Source: Nitrosospira briensis (GTDB lineage Bacteria > Pseudomonadota > Gammaproteobacteria > Burkholderiales > Nitrosomonadaceae). Taken from it: a stretch of 64,000 bases of DNA. The notes below the pieces were generated by a model that was given only the letters and a program-made list of their open reading frames with translations, had not been told where the DNA came from and did no database searches. Position numbers and translations under genes: made by a program. This document shows, piece by piece, positions 54,411 to 62,754 of the stretch. Each line of letters opens with the position of its first letter. Positions within the stretch are counted from its first letter, which is position 1. The stretch spans positions 963,852-1,027,851 of the forward strand of contig NZ_FOVJ01000001.1 of the NCBI RefSeq assembly GCF_900115125.1, read 5' to 3'.

Positions 54411-54486
54411 TGGCGTCCCCAAGGGGATTCGAACCCCTGTACTCACCGTGAAAGGGTGATGTCCTAGGCCACTAGACGATGGGGAC
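54411..54486 (-). tRNA. tRNA-Glu (UUC)
   Basis: 76 bases including encoded CCA (54411-54413). Acceptor GTCCCC pairs with GGGGAC; the anticodon loop CTTTCAC carries TTC. The T arm GGGGTTCGAATCCCC is perfect. The 3' end faces a truncated integrase. Confidence 0.95.
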
Positions 54487-54532
54487 AAAAAGACTAATAA
54501 AACTGCTTGCTACCGTTGCGAGTGCCTGAAAC

Positions 54533-54608
<76 letters not shown>

Positions 54609-54723
54609 GACAAAATGAACGCGAATTATACTGAGCCGTCCCAGCCCAGTCAACGTAAAGCGTCAGTATAGTATGAACGCATAAAACGCGGGTTGCGTGC
54701 GGCCATATGCTGAGTCCGCAAAA

Positions 54724-56121
54724 TCAGGCTGGAAAACCTGTCAACTGGTCGTCCATGCGCTTCAGCGTCTCCTCCCTGCCAAGTACCTCCAGCACTGCAT
54801 TGATGGACGGGGTTTGCGCTGTCCCTGTCACCATTACCCGCAACGGCATAGCTATTTTGGGCATCTTCATGCCGGAAGCGCTGGCGGCAGCCTTGATTGC
54901 GTCGTGAATGGCGTGGCTTTCCCATTCGACTGCGGCAAACTTCTCCCTCAGTTCGAGAATGACGGGCCTGGCTTCCGGGGTGAAATGCTGCGCCTTAAGT
55001 TCCTGAGCAGGCTCCAGTGGGCGGAAGAAATATACCGCGGCATCCGCCAGCTCTGCGACGGTAGTGGCCCGTTCCTTGAGCAGATTTACCACGTTCGGCA
55101 GGTCTGGCAAGCCGGGCGCTGAAGTGTTGCAACCGTTTTCCTCAAGAAAGGGCGCCACCAATTCAGCCAGTCGCGCACTGTCCGCCATCTTCAGATATTG
55201 CTGGTTAAGCCATTGCAGTTTTTCCGGATTGAATTTGCCCGGCGAACGGTTGATCGACGAAAGATCGAACCATTCGACCAGTTGTTCGCGGCTGAATATT
55301 TCTTCGTCACCATGCGACCAGCCGAGACGGGCAAGATAATTTATCAGCGCCTCGGGCAGATAGCCGTCTTCGCGGTACTGCATTACCGAAACCGCGCCAT
55401 GGCGTTTGGACAGCCGCTCGCCATCGGGCCCCAGTATCATCGGCACATGGGCGTACTGCGGCAATGGGGCCCCGAGGGCTTTCAGGATATTGATCTGGCG
55501 CGGCGTGTTGTTGACGTGATCGTCGCCTCGAATCACATGGGTGATATTCATATCCAGATCATCGATCATCACGCCGAAGTTGTAAGTCGGCACGCCATCG
55601 GCGCGCAACAACACGAGGTCGTCAAGTTCGCTGTTAGCTACGGTAATGTCACCCTTCACCAAATCGCTGAATGTCACCTCCCCTTCCTGCGGACTCTTCA
55701 GCCGCACCACCGGCTTCACCCCTGCGGGCGGCGTTTGCCTTGAATCACGCCAGCGCCCGTCGTACCGCGGCTTCAGACCCGCCGCGCGCTGCTGCTCGCG
55801 CATGGCATCCAGCTCTTCCTTGCTGGCGTAACAGTAATACGCCTTATCTGAACGCAACAACTGTTCCGCCACTTCGTGATAGCGAGCCAACCGTTGCATC
55901 TGGTAAAACGGCCCCTCGTCATAATCGAGCCCCAGCCAGGCCATGCTATCAAGTATCGCCTGAGTCGATTGCGCCGTGGAGCGTTCCAGATCGGTATCTT
56001 CTATCCGAAGAACGAATTTGCCGCCGTGCTTGCGGGCATAAGCCCAGGAAAACAGCGCGGTACGTGCGCCGCCAATGTGGAGATAGCCGGTGGGGCTGGG
56101 AGCGAAACGGGTGCGGATCAT
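54724..56121 (-). CDS. gltX: Glutamyl-tRNA synthetase
   Basis: A 465-residue class I synthetase charging tRNA-Glu. The HIGH-type motif is in TRFAPSPTGYLHIGGARTALF (start of the protein), FVLRIEDTDLERS follows, and the KMSKS-type motif is ERLSKRHGA near residue 238. Length is standard for the bacterial enzyme. It lies upstream of tRNA-Ala and tRNA-Glu on the same strand and may share a transcript with them, so enzyme and substrate tRNA are genetically linked. Confidence 0.95.
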   Translation of the reverse strand: MIRTRFAPSPTGYLHIGGARTALFSWAYARKHGGKFVLRIEDTDLERSTAQSTQAILDSMAWLGLDYDEGPFYQMQRLARYHEVAEQLLRSDKAYYCYASKEELDAMREQQRAAGLKPRYDGRWRDSRQTPPAGVKPVVRLKSPQEGEVTFSDLVKGDITVANSELDDLVLLRADGVPTYNFGVMIDDLDMNITHVIRGDDHVNNTPRQINILKALGAPLPQYAHVPMILGPDGERLSKRHGAVSVMQYREDGYLPEALINYLARLGWSHGDEEIFSREQLVEWFDLSSINRSPGKFNPEKLQWLNQQYLKMADSARLAELVAPFLEENGCNTSAPGLPDLPNVVNLLKERATTVAELADAAVYFFRPLEPAQELKAQHFTPEARPVILELREKFAAVEWESHAIHDAIKAAASASGMKMPKIAMPLRVMVTGTAQTPSINAVLEVLGREETLKRMDDQLTGFPA

Positions 56122-56300
56122 GAGGGGATGGACTTGCCGAGGTGAAAGCCCGCTATTTTACGTGAAATACCGGGTCAGCCGTGACTTACGTCGCTCGCCG
56201 TCGGATTACATCGCTTGCAGGGGCCGGGTCGCGTTGACCGAAAGCGCGTGTTTATGCTCTAATTGCGCCTCCCCAACCGGTTATCTGTCGACTAACCGAT

Positions 56301-56375
56301 GGGCGGTTAACTCAGCGGTAGAGTGCCACCTTCACACGGTGGAAGCCACTGGTTCGATCCCAGTACCGCCCACCA
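56301..56375 (+). tRNA. tRNA-Val (CAC)
   Basis: 75 bases with encoded CCA. Acceptor GGGCGGT pairs with ACCGCCC; the anticodon stem CCACC/GGTGG encloses TTCACAC with anticodon CAC. T arm CTGGTTCGATCCCAG. Confidence 0.95.
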
Positions 56376-56396
56376 AAAGTATCCAAAGAAGAAGGC

Positions 56397-56433
56397 CACA
56401 AACGTAGTAACTATAACGTTTGTGCTCTTTTTT
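56397..56433 (+). terminator. Terminator after tRNA-Val
   Basis: CACAAACGT and ACGTTTGTG form a perfect 9-bp stem with a 10-base loop, followed by CTC and six T. Rho-independent terminator 22 bases past the tRNA. Confidence 0.85.
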
Positions 56434-56658
56434 CATGTCCTGACAAGTCTACAGGGATTTATTAAAACCCGCAGTGGGCACAAATGTAGCAGGGGTATTG
56501 TTGATATCAATATATGAATATTCCAATCAATATTCACTGATACCAGGCCTCCAGGATTCGTTCTCCTTAAAAAAAACCTCAACTATTTGGATAATGCGCC
56601 CGTCAGTGCCTGCCCAGGGCGACCGAAAGTTGCTGTCTGCTGCTTCCGGCAGCAAGGA

Positions 56659-57303
56659 TCATTCCGATGGATACTCTGGGCAGCGAAAGCGATATTCCAC
56701 CCCCAGGATGACGAGCAGATTGGGATTGCTCGTTTCCTCTTCCGGGAGGACCGCCTTCAGTTTCTGCCAGATATTGTGCCGGTGGGTATTTACGGTGGCC
56801 TCGACTATCTCCATTCTGGCTGCGATCCTGGCGGTATCGTATTTGTGGTGGCCGGTGAGCCACAGCACCCGCTTCTCGCTCAGCGTCAGATCCGGTTCGG
56901 GTTGGTATTTATCTGGAAAAATCCTGTTTCCCCCCGCCACCGTACGAATCGCCTTAAAAATATCCCGCGATTCAGCATCTTTTATCACGTAACCATTTGC
57001 TCCTGCCGCTATTGACCGGCGGATGTACGCATCCTCCTTATGCATCGTGACCATGAGTATGAGGAGCCGCGAATAACGGGCTCGAAGCCGGGAGGCCAGT
57101 TCGATGCCATCCGTGCCTGGCATGTTGATATCCAGCAGTACGAGGTCGATATCCGTTTTCTCCAGAAGACTCCACGCTTCCTTGGCGCTTCTGGCTTCCG
57201 CCATCACCCTAAAGGAAGTCTGGGTTTCGAGCAGGCCTCGCATGCCGTGCCGGAATATGGGGTGATCGTCGACGATCATTATCTTAATGGGGAGGTTGGG
57301 CAT
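56659..57303 (-). CDS. LuxR/NarL-type response regulator
   Basis: A 214-residue two-component regulator. The receiver domain (4-125) has the acidic pair Asp12-Asp13 (IVDDHPIFRHG), phospho-acceptor Asp58 (LVLLDINMPGTDG), Thr (MVTMHKED) and Lys (YVIKDAE). The C-terminal GerE helix-turn-helix (LTLSEKRVLWLTGHHKYDTARIAARMEI, VEATVNTHRHNIWQKL) departs somewhat from the consensus, but is intact. It overlaps the 3' end of the sensor kinase gene by 20 bases, so the two form a pair. Confidence 0.9.
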   Translation of the reverse strand: MPNLPIKIMIVDDHPIFRHGMRGLLETQTSFRVMAEARSAKEAWSLLEKTDIDLVLLDINMPGTDGIELASRLRARYSRLLILMVTMHKEDAYIRRSIAAGANGYVIKDAESRDIFKAIRTVAGGNRIFPDKYQPEPDLTLSEKRVLWLTGHHKYDTARIAARMEIVEATVNTHRHNIWQKLKAVLPEEETSNPNLLVILGVEYRFRCPEYPSE

Positions 57304-58639
57304 GATTTTTGGGTATCAGTCGTTGTAAAAGGGGTCGGGGAATGGTGGCGGTGACCTTCGTGCTGCCTGGCCTGGAGGTAATGGTCAGCGACCCGCCCGC
57401 TTCTTCCACGCGGGCTTTCATGTTGTGCAAACCTGCCCCGCAGCCGTGACCAGAAGTTATGCGTTCCGGATCGGACCCGATGCCGTTGTCCCATGTGATG
57501 AGTCTCACCGCGCGCCTGCTCCCTGTCAGGCGCAGCACTGCCCTGCTGGCACCCGAATGCCGCTTGACGTTTGACAGGCATTCCTGGGCGAGGCGATAGA
57601 AGGCGAGAATAGCGCCCATGGGAAGACCTTCGACCCGGCCGCGAGCGCGGAAGTGCATAGGGGTGACGATGTCATCCATGTCATGTACAAGCTGGCGCAG
57701 CGCTGCCGACAGTCCGAGGTCCTTCAGGATCATGGGATGCAGGCCATGGGAGATTTCCCGCGTCTCCCGCAGGACATCTCTCAAATCCCTCTCCAGATAC
57801 CGGAACGTTGTTTTCGCCCGGGTATAGGGCGCTGGGACATCCGCAAGCTGGATGAGGCCGGTACTCGCCTGTAGCCTGGCAGCCACCAGCCGCTGACAGA
57901 TCCCGTCGTGCAGCTCGCGCGACAGCCAGGCTCGCTCCTTTTCCTGCGCCTCGCGCCGACCCCTGATGTTGAGCATGAGGCCGCAGACGATGATGACTGC
58001 CATGCTCAGCGATGCGGCCACGCCGATCCACAGCAGAGTGTCGTAGTTGTTGACGGCCACCTGTTCATCCACCTTCGCCAACACGCCATGCACATCATCC
58101 AGGTAGATGCCCGTGCCGAGTACCCATCCCCAATTGGGGAGCAGGACGGCGCGGGTAAGCTTGACGGCGGGTTTGCCGGTGGATGGCTTTTCCGTTGCAT
58201 ACTGAACAAAGCCGCCCCCCTCGCGGGCCTTCCTGATCAACATCGCGATGGTCGGGTAGCCATTGATGTCGCGGTAATCCAGCCTGTTTTTTCCGATCAT
58301 TTCCGGCTTGCGCGAATGCACGAGCAGATTTCCTTGCAGGTCGTACACGAAAAAATAACCGTCATTTCCATAGTCCAGCCGGTGCAGGATGTCCTTCGCT
58401 TCGGACAGTGCCGCTTCATCCGTGCGGCCTGATCCATGCAGCGGGGCGATGGCATGCTGCGCCAGCATCAGGTAGTTCCTGAGTTCGTCCTGCTTGCTGG
58501 CGAGATACGCCGGCTCGATTACTTCACGCTGCTCCCGAGCCAGGTCGACCGACTGGTGATTGACCATCAAGGCAACTGTGCAAAGCACCAGCAGGAGCGG
58601 CGCCAGAGCCAACAGGATGAGTTTTCGCCGGAGCTTCAT
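57284..58639 (-). CDS. Cache-domain sensor histidine kinase (NarX/UhpB type)
   Basis: A 451-residue membrane kinase. The first helix is ILLALAPLLLVLCTVALMV; residues 30-195 form a periplasmic sCache_2 domain (GNDGYFFVYDLQGNLLVHSRKPEMIGKNRLDYRDINGYPTIAMLIRKAREGG), known in the family to bind small carboxylates or similar. The second helix spans about 202-225. The dimerisation helix carries His244 in LSRELHDGICQRLV (HisKA_3), and the ATPase domain has RLAQECLSNVKRHSGAS, and DNGIGSD. It signals to the overlapping response regulator. Ligand unknown. Confidence 0.9.
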   Translation of the reverse strand: MKLRRKLILLALAPLLLVLCTVALMVNHQSVDLAREQREVIEPAYLASKQDELRNYLMLAQHAIAPLHGSGRTDEAALSEAKDILHRLDYGNDGYFFVYDLQGNLLVHSRKPEMIGKNRLDYRDINGYPTIAMLIRKAREGGGFVQYATEKPSTGKPAVKLTRAVLLPNWGWVLGTGIYLDDVHGVLAKVDEQVAVNNYDTLLWIGVAASLSMAVIIVCGLMLNIRGRREAQEKERAWLSRELHDGICQRLVAARLQASTGLIQLADVPAPYTRAKTTFRYLERDLRDVLRETREISHGLHPMILKDLGLSAALRQLVHDMDDIVTPMHFRARGRVEGLPMGAILAFYRLAQECLSNVKRHSGASRAVLRLTGSRRAVRLITWDNGIGSDPERITSGHGCGAGLHNMKARVEEAGGSLTITSRPGSTKVTATIPRPLLQRLIPKNHAQPPH

Positions 58640-58927
58640 GCTTGCATTATGCGTGAAGCAGACACAGGCGCATCCATAGCGCTAAGTAGATGGGCTGCAT
58701 ACATGTGTGGTTTCCTTTCTTTTTCATTATCCGTTCCGCCAGAAAAGCGGTTTCCCTCTCATCGGCAATTCCGGTTATACCGGCGGGCTCATTAATAGTT
58801 CTGCGTAGATGGCGTACTGATTCCTGCGCTTTTGCGCACTTTGGTTCAGGAGTGCAATACCTCAATCCGAGCCGCGACTGTATGCGTGATCTGGACTCAC
58901 CAAGGCCCGTATAGGGATAACTCTTAA
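58640..58927. other. Intergenic region, no gene seen
   Basis: About 290 bases between the divergent kinase operon and the region upstream of the Crp gene. It should hold the kinase promoter; I see no clear repeat or hairpin. Confidence 0.45.
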
Positions 58928-59163
58928 TTCTAAAGGAGAACGACATGAATCAGCGGCGAAAGAGAAGCGCGCGGCTAATGAAGATCCCAGTGCGGGGGCG
59001 CTGCTGGGCAACATCGTCCGACCTCTACCGAAGGACTGAATCTGGACCTCACCGTTGCGCTCATACAATGTTTGAAAATCTATCAGGGACCGCGTCGATG
59101 GAGGAGTTGACAAGTTGCTGTGTTGGCTGCGGCGGTAGTGTACTCAACGATTTAAAAAAATAG
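58928..59163 (+). pseudogene. Possible frameshifted small gene upstream of the Crp regulator
   Basis: A strong AAAGGAG (58932-58938) precedes ATG 58945, which opens a 72-codon frame of unlikely composition. The other frames hold the more protein-like pieces: EKRAANEDPSAGALLGNIVRP, then LNLDLTVALIQCLKIYQ in a second frame, then RDRVDGGVDKLLCWLRR back in the first. This pattern suggests a small gene with two compensating indels. Family not recognised; the call is tentative. Confidence 0.3.
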
Positions 59164-59172
59164 GAGTTGGGA

Positions 59173-59871
59173 ATGGCCGCGGCAAATACATCAGCTGAAC
59201 GAGGCGGCAGGCCACTTGCAGGTATCGAAGAACTTCAAAATCTATCGCCTGCGGAGCTGGAAGCAGTGGCTGTCTACTGCCACTGGCACAGATATGCGGC
59301 TGGGAAAGTCATTATCAGGCAACCGCATGATAGTACTTTTTTTATTGTGCAAGGCATGATACAGGTTATCTATTATTCCCGGGAAGGTCATGAGGTTATT
59401 TTGTACGACTTATCGAGTGGAGACATGTTTGGAGAACTGGCGGCAATTGACGGTCATACTCGTTCGGCAACTGTGATTGCTAAAAAAGATTCAGTGTTGG
59501 CCTCCCTGCCGACACAATCTTTCCTGGATCTCACTCATTCAAACAGAGAGGTATATTTAGCTGTTCTGAAGCGATTGACAAGTCAGGTAAGGCATCTTAT
59601 AGACAGGGTTTATAGTCTTAGCACACTGAAAGTTTCGGACCGTATTCGTACGGAGCTTCTACGCCTTGCGAAAACGCATCCAGCAGCACCGAATCGAGGC
59701 GTAATCTCCCCGATACCAACTCACGCGGAGCTCGCTAGTCGCCTCAGCACCCATCGTGAGGCGGTAACACGCGAATTAAATGAATTAGCCAGACAAAAGG
59801 TGATAGCCCGGACAGGGCGTGATCTGCACATTCTTGATATGACCAGTCTGGGAAAAATGGTGAATGGTTAA
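59173..59871 (+). CDS. Crp/Fnr-family transcriptional regulator
   Basis: A 232-residue regulator; AGGAG lies six bases before the ATG at 59173. The N-terminal cyclic-nucleotide-binding-type barrel has IVQGMIQVIYYSREGHEVILYDLSSGDMFGELAAIDGHTRSATVIA; the GELAAIDG...RSATV segment resembles the cAMP phosphate-binding cassette. A long dimer helix follows, then the winged HTH (THAELASRLSTHREAVTRELNELARQKVI). No Fnr-type N-terminal Cys cluster. The convergent gene is the TolC component. Confidence 0.88.
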   Translation: MAAANTSAERGGRPLAGIEELQNLSPAELEAVAVYCHWHRYAAGKVIIRQPHDSTFFIVQGMIQVIYYSREGHEVILYDLSSGDMFGELAAIDGHTRSATVIAKKDSVLASLPTQSFLDLTHSNREVYLAVLKRLTSQVRHLIDRVYSLSTLKVSDRIRTELLRLAKTHPAAPNRGVISPIPTHAELASRLSTHREAVTRELNELARQKVIARTGRDLHILDMTSLGKMVNG

Positions 59872-59906
59872 CGCGATAAGCGGTTCTTTCACTAGATTGC
59901 CTCCCT

Positions 59907-61325
59907 TTACCTGGAAGTATACGTAATTGCGCTATTAGCCGTTTCCATTTTGTTTCCCGTGGTTGACGCCACATCTATTGATACCGGTGAGGTATCGCTG
60001 GAGGTGAAATGGATGGCGATATCATGCAAATCGCTGATCCCGACTATTCCTGCGGCCTTCCGTAACCGAAGATAGGCAAGCAGATAGCCATAACGCGCCT
60101 CAGCCAGATCCCGCTTTGCTTCAAATAACCGCTGCTGGGCATTAAGGAAATCCAGATTGGTTCGCACCCCACCCTTGATGCTTTTCATGGTGGCTTCCAC
60201 CAGAAAGCTCGCTGAATCGACAGACTTTACAAGGGCGGCAATACGAGAAGTGCTTGTCAAAGCAAGATTAAACTGTTTACGTAATTCCACGGTTATTTGA
60301 TTCGTTTTCGTCTCAAGATCAGCTTTCGCTTTTTTGTAGCCGGATTTTGCCTGGCTCGTCATGGCACTGACGTTACCACCGGAATACAAAGGCAAGCTTA
60401 CTTGAACGCCTATGCTTTGCGTAAGCGCATCGATTCCAACCAGAAGAGGGTTATCGGATTTGTTGCGCGCGATCGCTGCCACAGCGTCCACCCGCGGGAA
60501 GTGGCCTGCTTGCTGCTTGCTAACTTCCTCCCGCGCCACATCCACCGCGTGACGCCGAGTGGCAATCTCGGGATTATGTTCCAGGGCGATTTCCTTCCAG
60601 TCATCAAATCGTCCCGGCTGCAGGGGCTTGACCCGAAAATCATCCGATAATGGATCAAGTTCCGTGACATCCTCGCCAATGATGGAGGCCAACACATAAC
60701 GTGCGTTTGCAAGATTGTCCTGCGCTTCAAGTAGTTGTGCTTCCGAGAGATCATATCTCGCCTGTGTTTCGAGGGCATCCGTTTTTGTACCCTCACCTTT
60801 TTCCAGCAAACGTTCGTTTGCACGGCGCTGCTCCTCCAAGGCTGTCCGTTGTGCAGTGACTAGCACCAACTGATCCTCGGCGTACTTCACATTAATATAG
60901 GCCCCTACAAGGCGCAGGATAAGCTCTTGAGCCTGGTTGGAGAATTCGGCGTTGCTTTGGTTCGTTTTTGAAATGCCTTGTCTATAGCCGGCGAATGCCC
61001 CCAGGTTGATAAGCGGCTGTCTTAGCTGAATGGTAGCGGTTTGACTTTCATAGCTTCGCTGGAGGTTGATGGCTTGACGGGTAAAATCCTGCTGGTTCTG
61101 GTTTATAGAAAAACTTGCTGAGAGGGAGGGGAGCAACGCAGATCGTCCAATCGCCGCGAGTTCCTGCCCCGCCCTGTTTTCGTGAATCGCTGCTCGATAA
61201 GCGGAGTCGTTCGCCAACGCTGTTTCGTAGACTTGCACCAATCCTACGGCCATTGCCTGCTTCGGTGGAAACAGTGCCAGTAGGCCCAGGGCTGGAATAA
61301 TCAGACGGCGCGCACGAATAGCCAT
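59907..61325 (-). CDS. TolC-family outer-membrane channel of a type I secretion system
   Basis: A 472-residue protein with a signal peptide (LIIPALGLLALFPPKQAMA). It has the two-fold helical repeats of TolC: LVQVYETALANDSAYRAAIHENRAGQEL in the first half and WKEIALEHNPEIATRRHAVDVAREEV in the second, plus KGGVRTNLDFLNAQQRLFEAKRDLAEARYGYLLAYLRL near the end. The gene follows the HlyD gene by one base, so the three secretion genes form an operon. Confidence 0.92.
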   Translation of the reverse strand: MAIRARRLIIPALGLLALFPPKQAMAVGLVQVYETALANDSAYRAAIHENRAGQELAAIGRSALLPSLSASFSINQNQQDFTRQAINLQRSYESQTATIQLRQPLINLGAFAGYRQGISKTNQSNAEFSNQAQELILRLVGAYINVKYAEDQLVLVTAQRTALEEQRRANERLLEKGEGTKTDALETQARYDLSEAQLLEAQDNLANARYVLASIIGEDVTELDPLSDDFRVKPLQPGRFDDWKEIALEHNPEIATRRHAVDVAREEVSKQQAGHFPRVDAVAAIARNKSDNPLLVGIDALTQSIGVQVSLPLYSGGNVSAMTSQAKSGYKKAKADLETKTNQITVELRKQFNLALTSTSRIAALVKSVDSASFLVEATMKSIKGGVRTNLDFLNAQQRLFEAKRDLAEARYGYLLAYLRLRKAAGIVGISDLHDIAIHFTSSDTSPVSIDVASTTGNKMETANSAITYTSR

Positions 61326-61326
61326 C

Positions 61327-62679
61327 CTAATCCTCCGTCATAGCCATTTTTAAATGGTCCAGTATCGGCTTCAGGATGTAGTTCATCATCGTACGCTCAC
61401 CCGTCTTCACAAACAGATCAACTGGCATTCCCGGTTTGATCTGCAAGCCAGCGATCATTTTTATCCCTTCAGGCGCCACCTTGGCATGCAATTTGTAGTA
61501 AGGCTCTCCTGTGTTTTCATCAACAAAGCGATCCGCCGACACCTGAGTCACTATTCCTGGCATATGAGGCGTCAGATTGCGGTTGAATGCGGTAAATATA
61601 AGTTCTACCGGAAGATCGAGATGGACTTTATCGATCAGATGCACTGGCAGGCGACCCTCAACCATCAATGGATCATCTCGAGGAACAATATCCATCATCT
61701 TAAAACCGGGGGCAATTACACCGCCTCGAGTGAAGACGTTCAAGCCGACTACTGTGCCATCCACCGGCGCTTTGACCAGCACGTTTCCGAGGTCGTGATC
61801 ATGACCGCTTAGCTTGTGGGCAAGCATCTCCGCTTCTTTTTGTACATCCGGCAACTGCGAGCGCACTTCCTTCTGGTATTCCTGCTGGCGCTGGATACGC
61901 CGCAGCTTCAATTCGGCAATTTGCCGCTGCCCGCGCCCGATGTTGCCAATGTCTTCAGACATCGCGCCGCTGATCTGCGCGTACATTCGCTCCAGTTCCA
62001 GCAATCGATTGCGCGCCACGTAACCTTCAGAGGCCAAATCACGCATCCCGCCCAACTGCTCTTGTAAAAATTCCAGTTGTTGTTTTTTATTATCCCGTGA
62101 TTTCTCCAGACCACTGGTTTGCAACTTCAGGCCAGAAATACTCTCATCCATTGCGGACAACTCGCTCTGTATTCCCGATAGTCTGGAGCTGAATAGATGC
62201 TGCTGCATCGCGATATAGTTGAAAACAATCGGGTCGTTTTTCATCTTTTCCAACTCCGCGGGAAAAACAATGGTCTTTTTTCCCTCACGCTCGGCAATCA
62301 AACGGGCCTCTGCTGCACGCGCGGCAAAATATTGGACCCGCGTTGTCTCGGCGTTGGCTTTGACTTGCACGCTATTCATGCGAACCAGTACGGCACCCGC
62401 GTCAACCACATCTCCATCTTTCACGAAAATGTCTTCAATCGTTCCACCGGTTTGATGCTGAATGGCTTTCCTGCTGGTCGCCACCGTAACAGTTCCGCTA
62501 AGCGGCACCCCTTTATCGAGCGGAGCCAATGAAGCCCACAATAAAAAACCTCCGATACCCGCGATGACGACTCCCCAACCGAGGCGGATGTACCGGACAG
62601 CATCGCTGTCTACTCCTGAAAGCGGCGATTCCTGGGGGCAGCCATAGGTACTGCCGCTGCTCTGCAACTTCATCTCCAT
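61327..62679 (-). CDS. HlyD-family periplasmic adaptor
   Basis: A 450-residue membrane fusion protein. GGAGGG precedes the ATG at 62679. A single membrane helix near residues 40-60 (GWGVVIAGIGGFLLWASLAPL) is followed by a biotinyl/lipoyl-like strand set (GTVTVATSRKAIQHQTGGTIEDIFVKDGDVV), a long coiled coil, and the C-terminal barrel (LGNVLVKAPVDGTVVGLNVFTRGGVIAPG; PGMPVDLFVKTGERTMMNYILKPI). The latter is typical of AprE/PrtE type I secretion adaptors. Confidence 0.92.
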   Translation of the reverse strand: MEMKLQSSGSTYGCPQESPLSGVDSDAVRYIRLGWGVVIAGIGGFLLWASLAPLDKGVPLSGTVTVATSRKAIQHQTGGTIEDIFVKDGDVVDAGAVLVRMNSVQVKANAETTRVQYFAARAAEARLIAEREGKKTIVFPAELEKMKNDPIVFNYIAMQQHLFSSRLSGIQSELSAMDESISGLKLQTSGLEKSRDNKKQQLEFLQEQLGGMRDLASEGYVARNRLLELERMYAQISGAMSEDIGNIGRGQRQIAELKLRRIQRQQEYQKEVRSQLPDVQKEAEMLAHKLSGHDHDLGNVLVKAPVDGTVVGLNVFTRGGVIAPGFKMMDIVPRDDPLMVEGRLPVHLIDKVHLDLPVELIFTAFNRNLTPHMPGIVTQVSADRFVDENTGEPYYKLHAKVAPEGIKMIAGLQIKPGMPVDLFVKTGERTMMNYILKPILDHLKMAMTED

Positions 62680-62754
62680 TTTGTCCCTCCATGGCCTCAA
62701 ACTCGTAAAGCAGGACTTGGGTCCCCTGATAGACACTCCCTCTTTATTTCCGGC

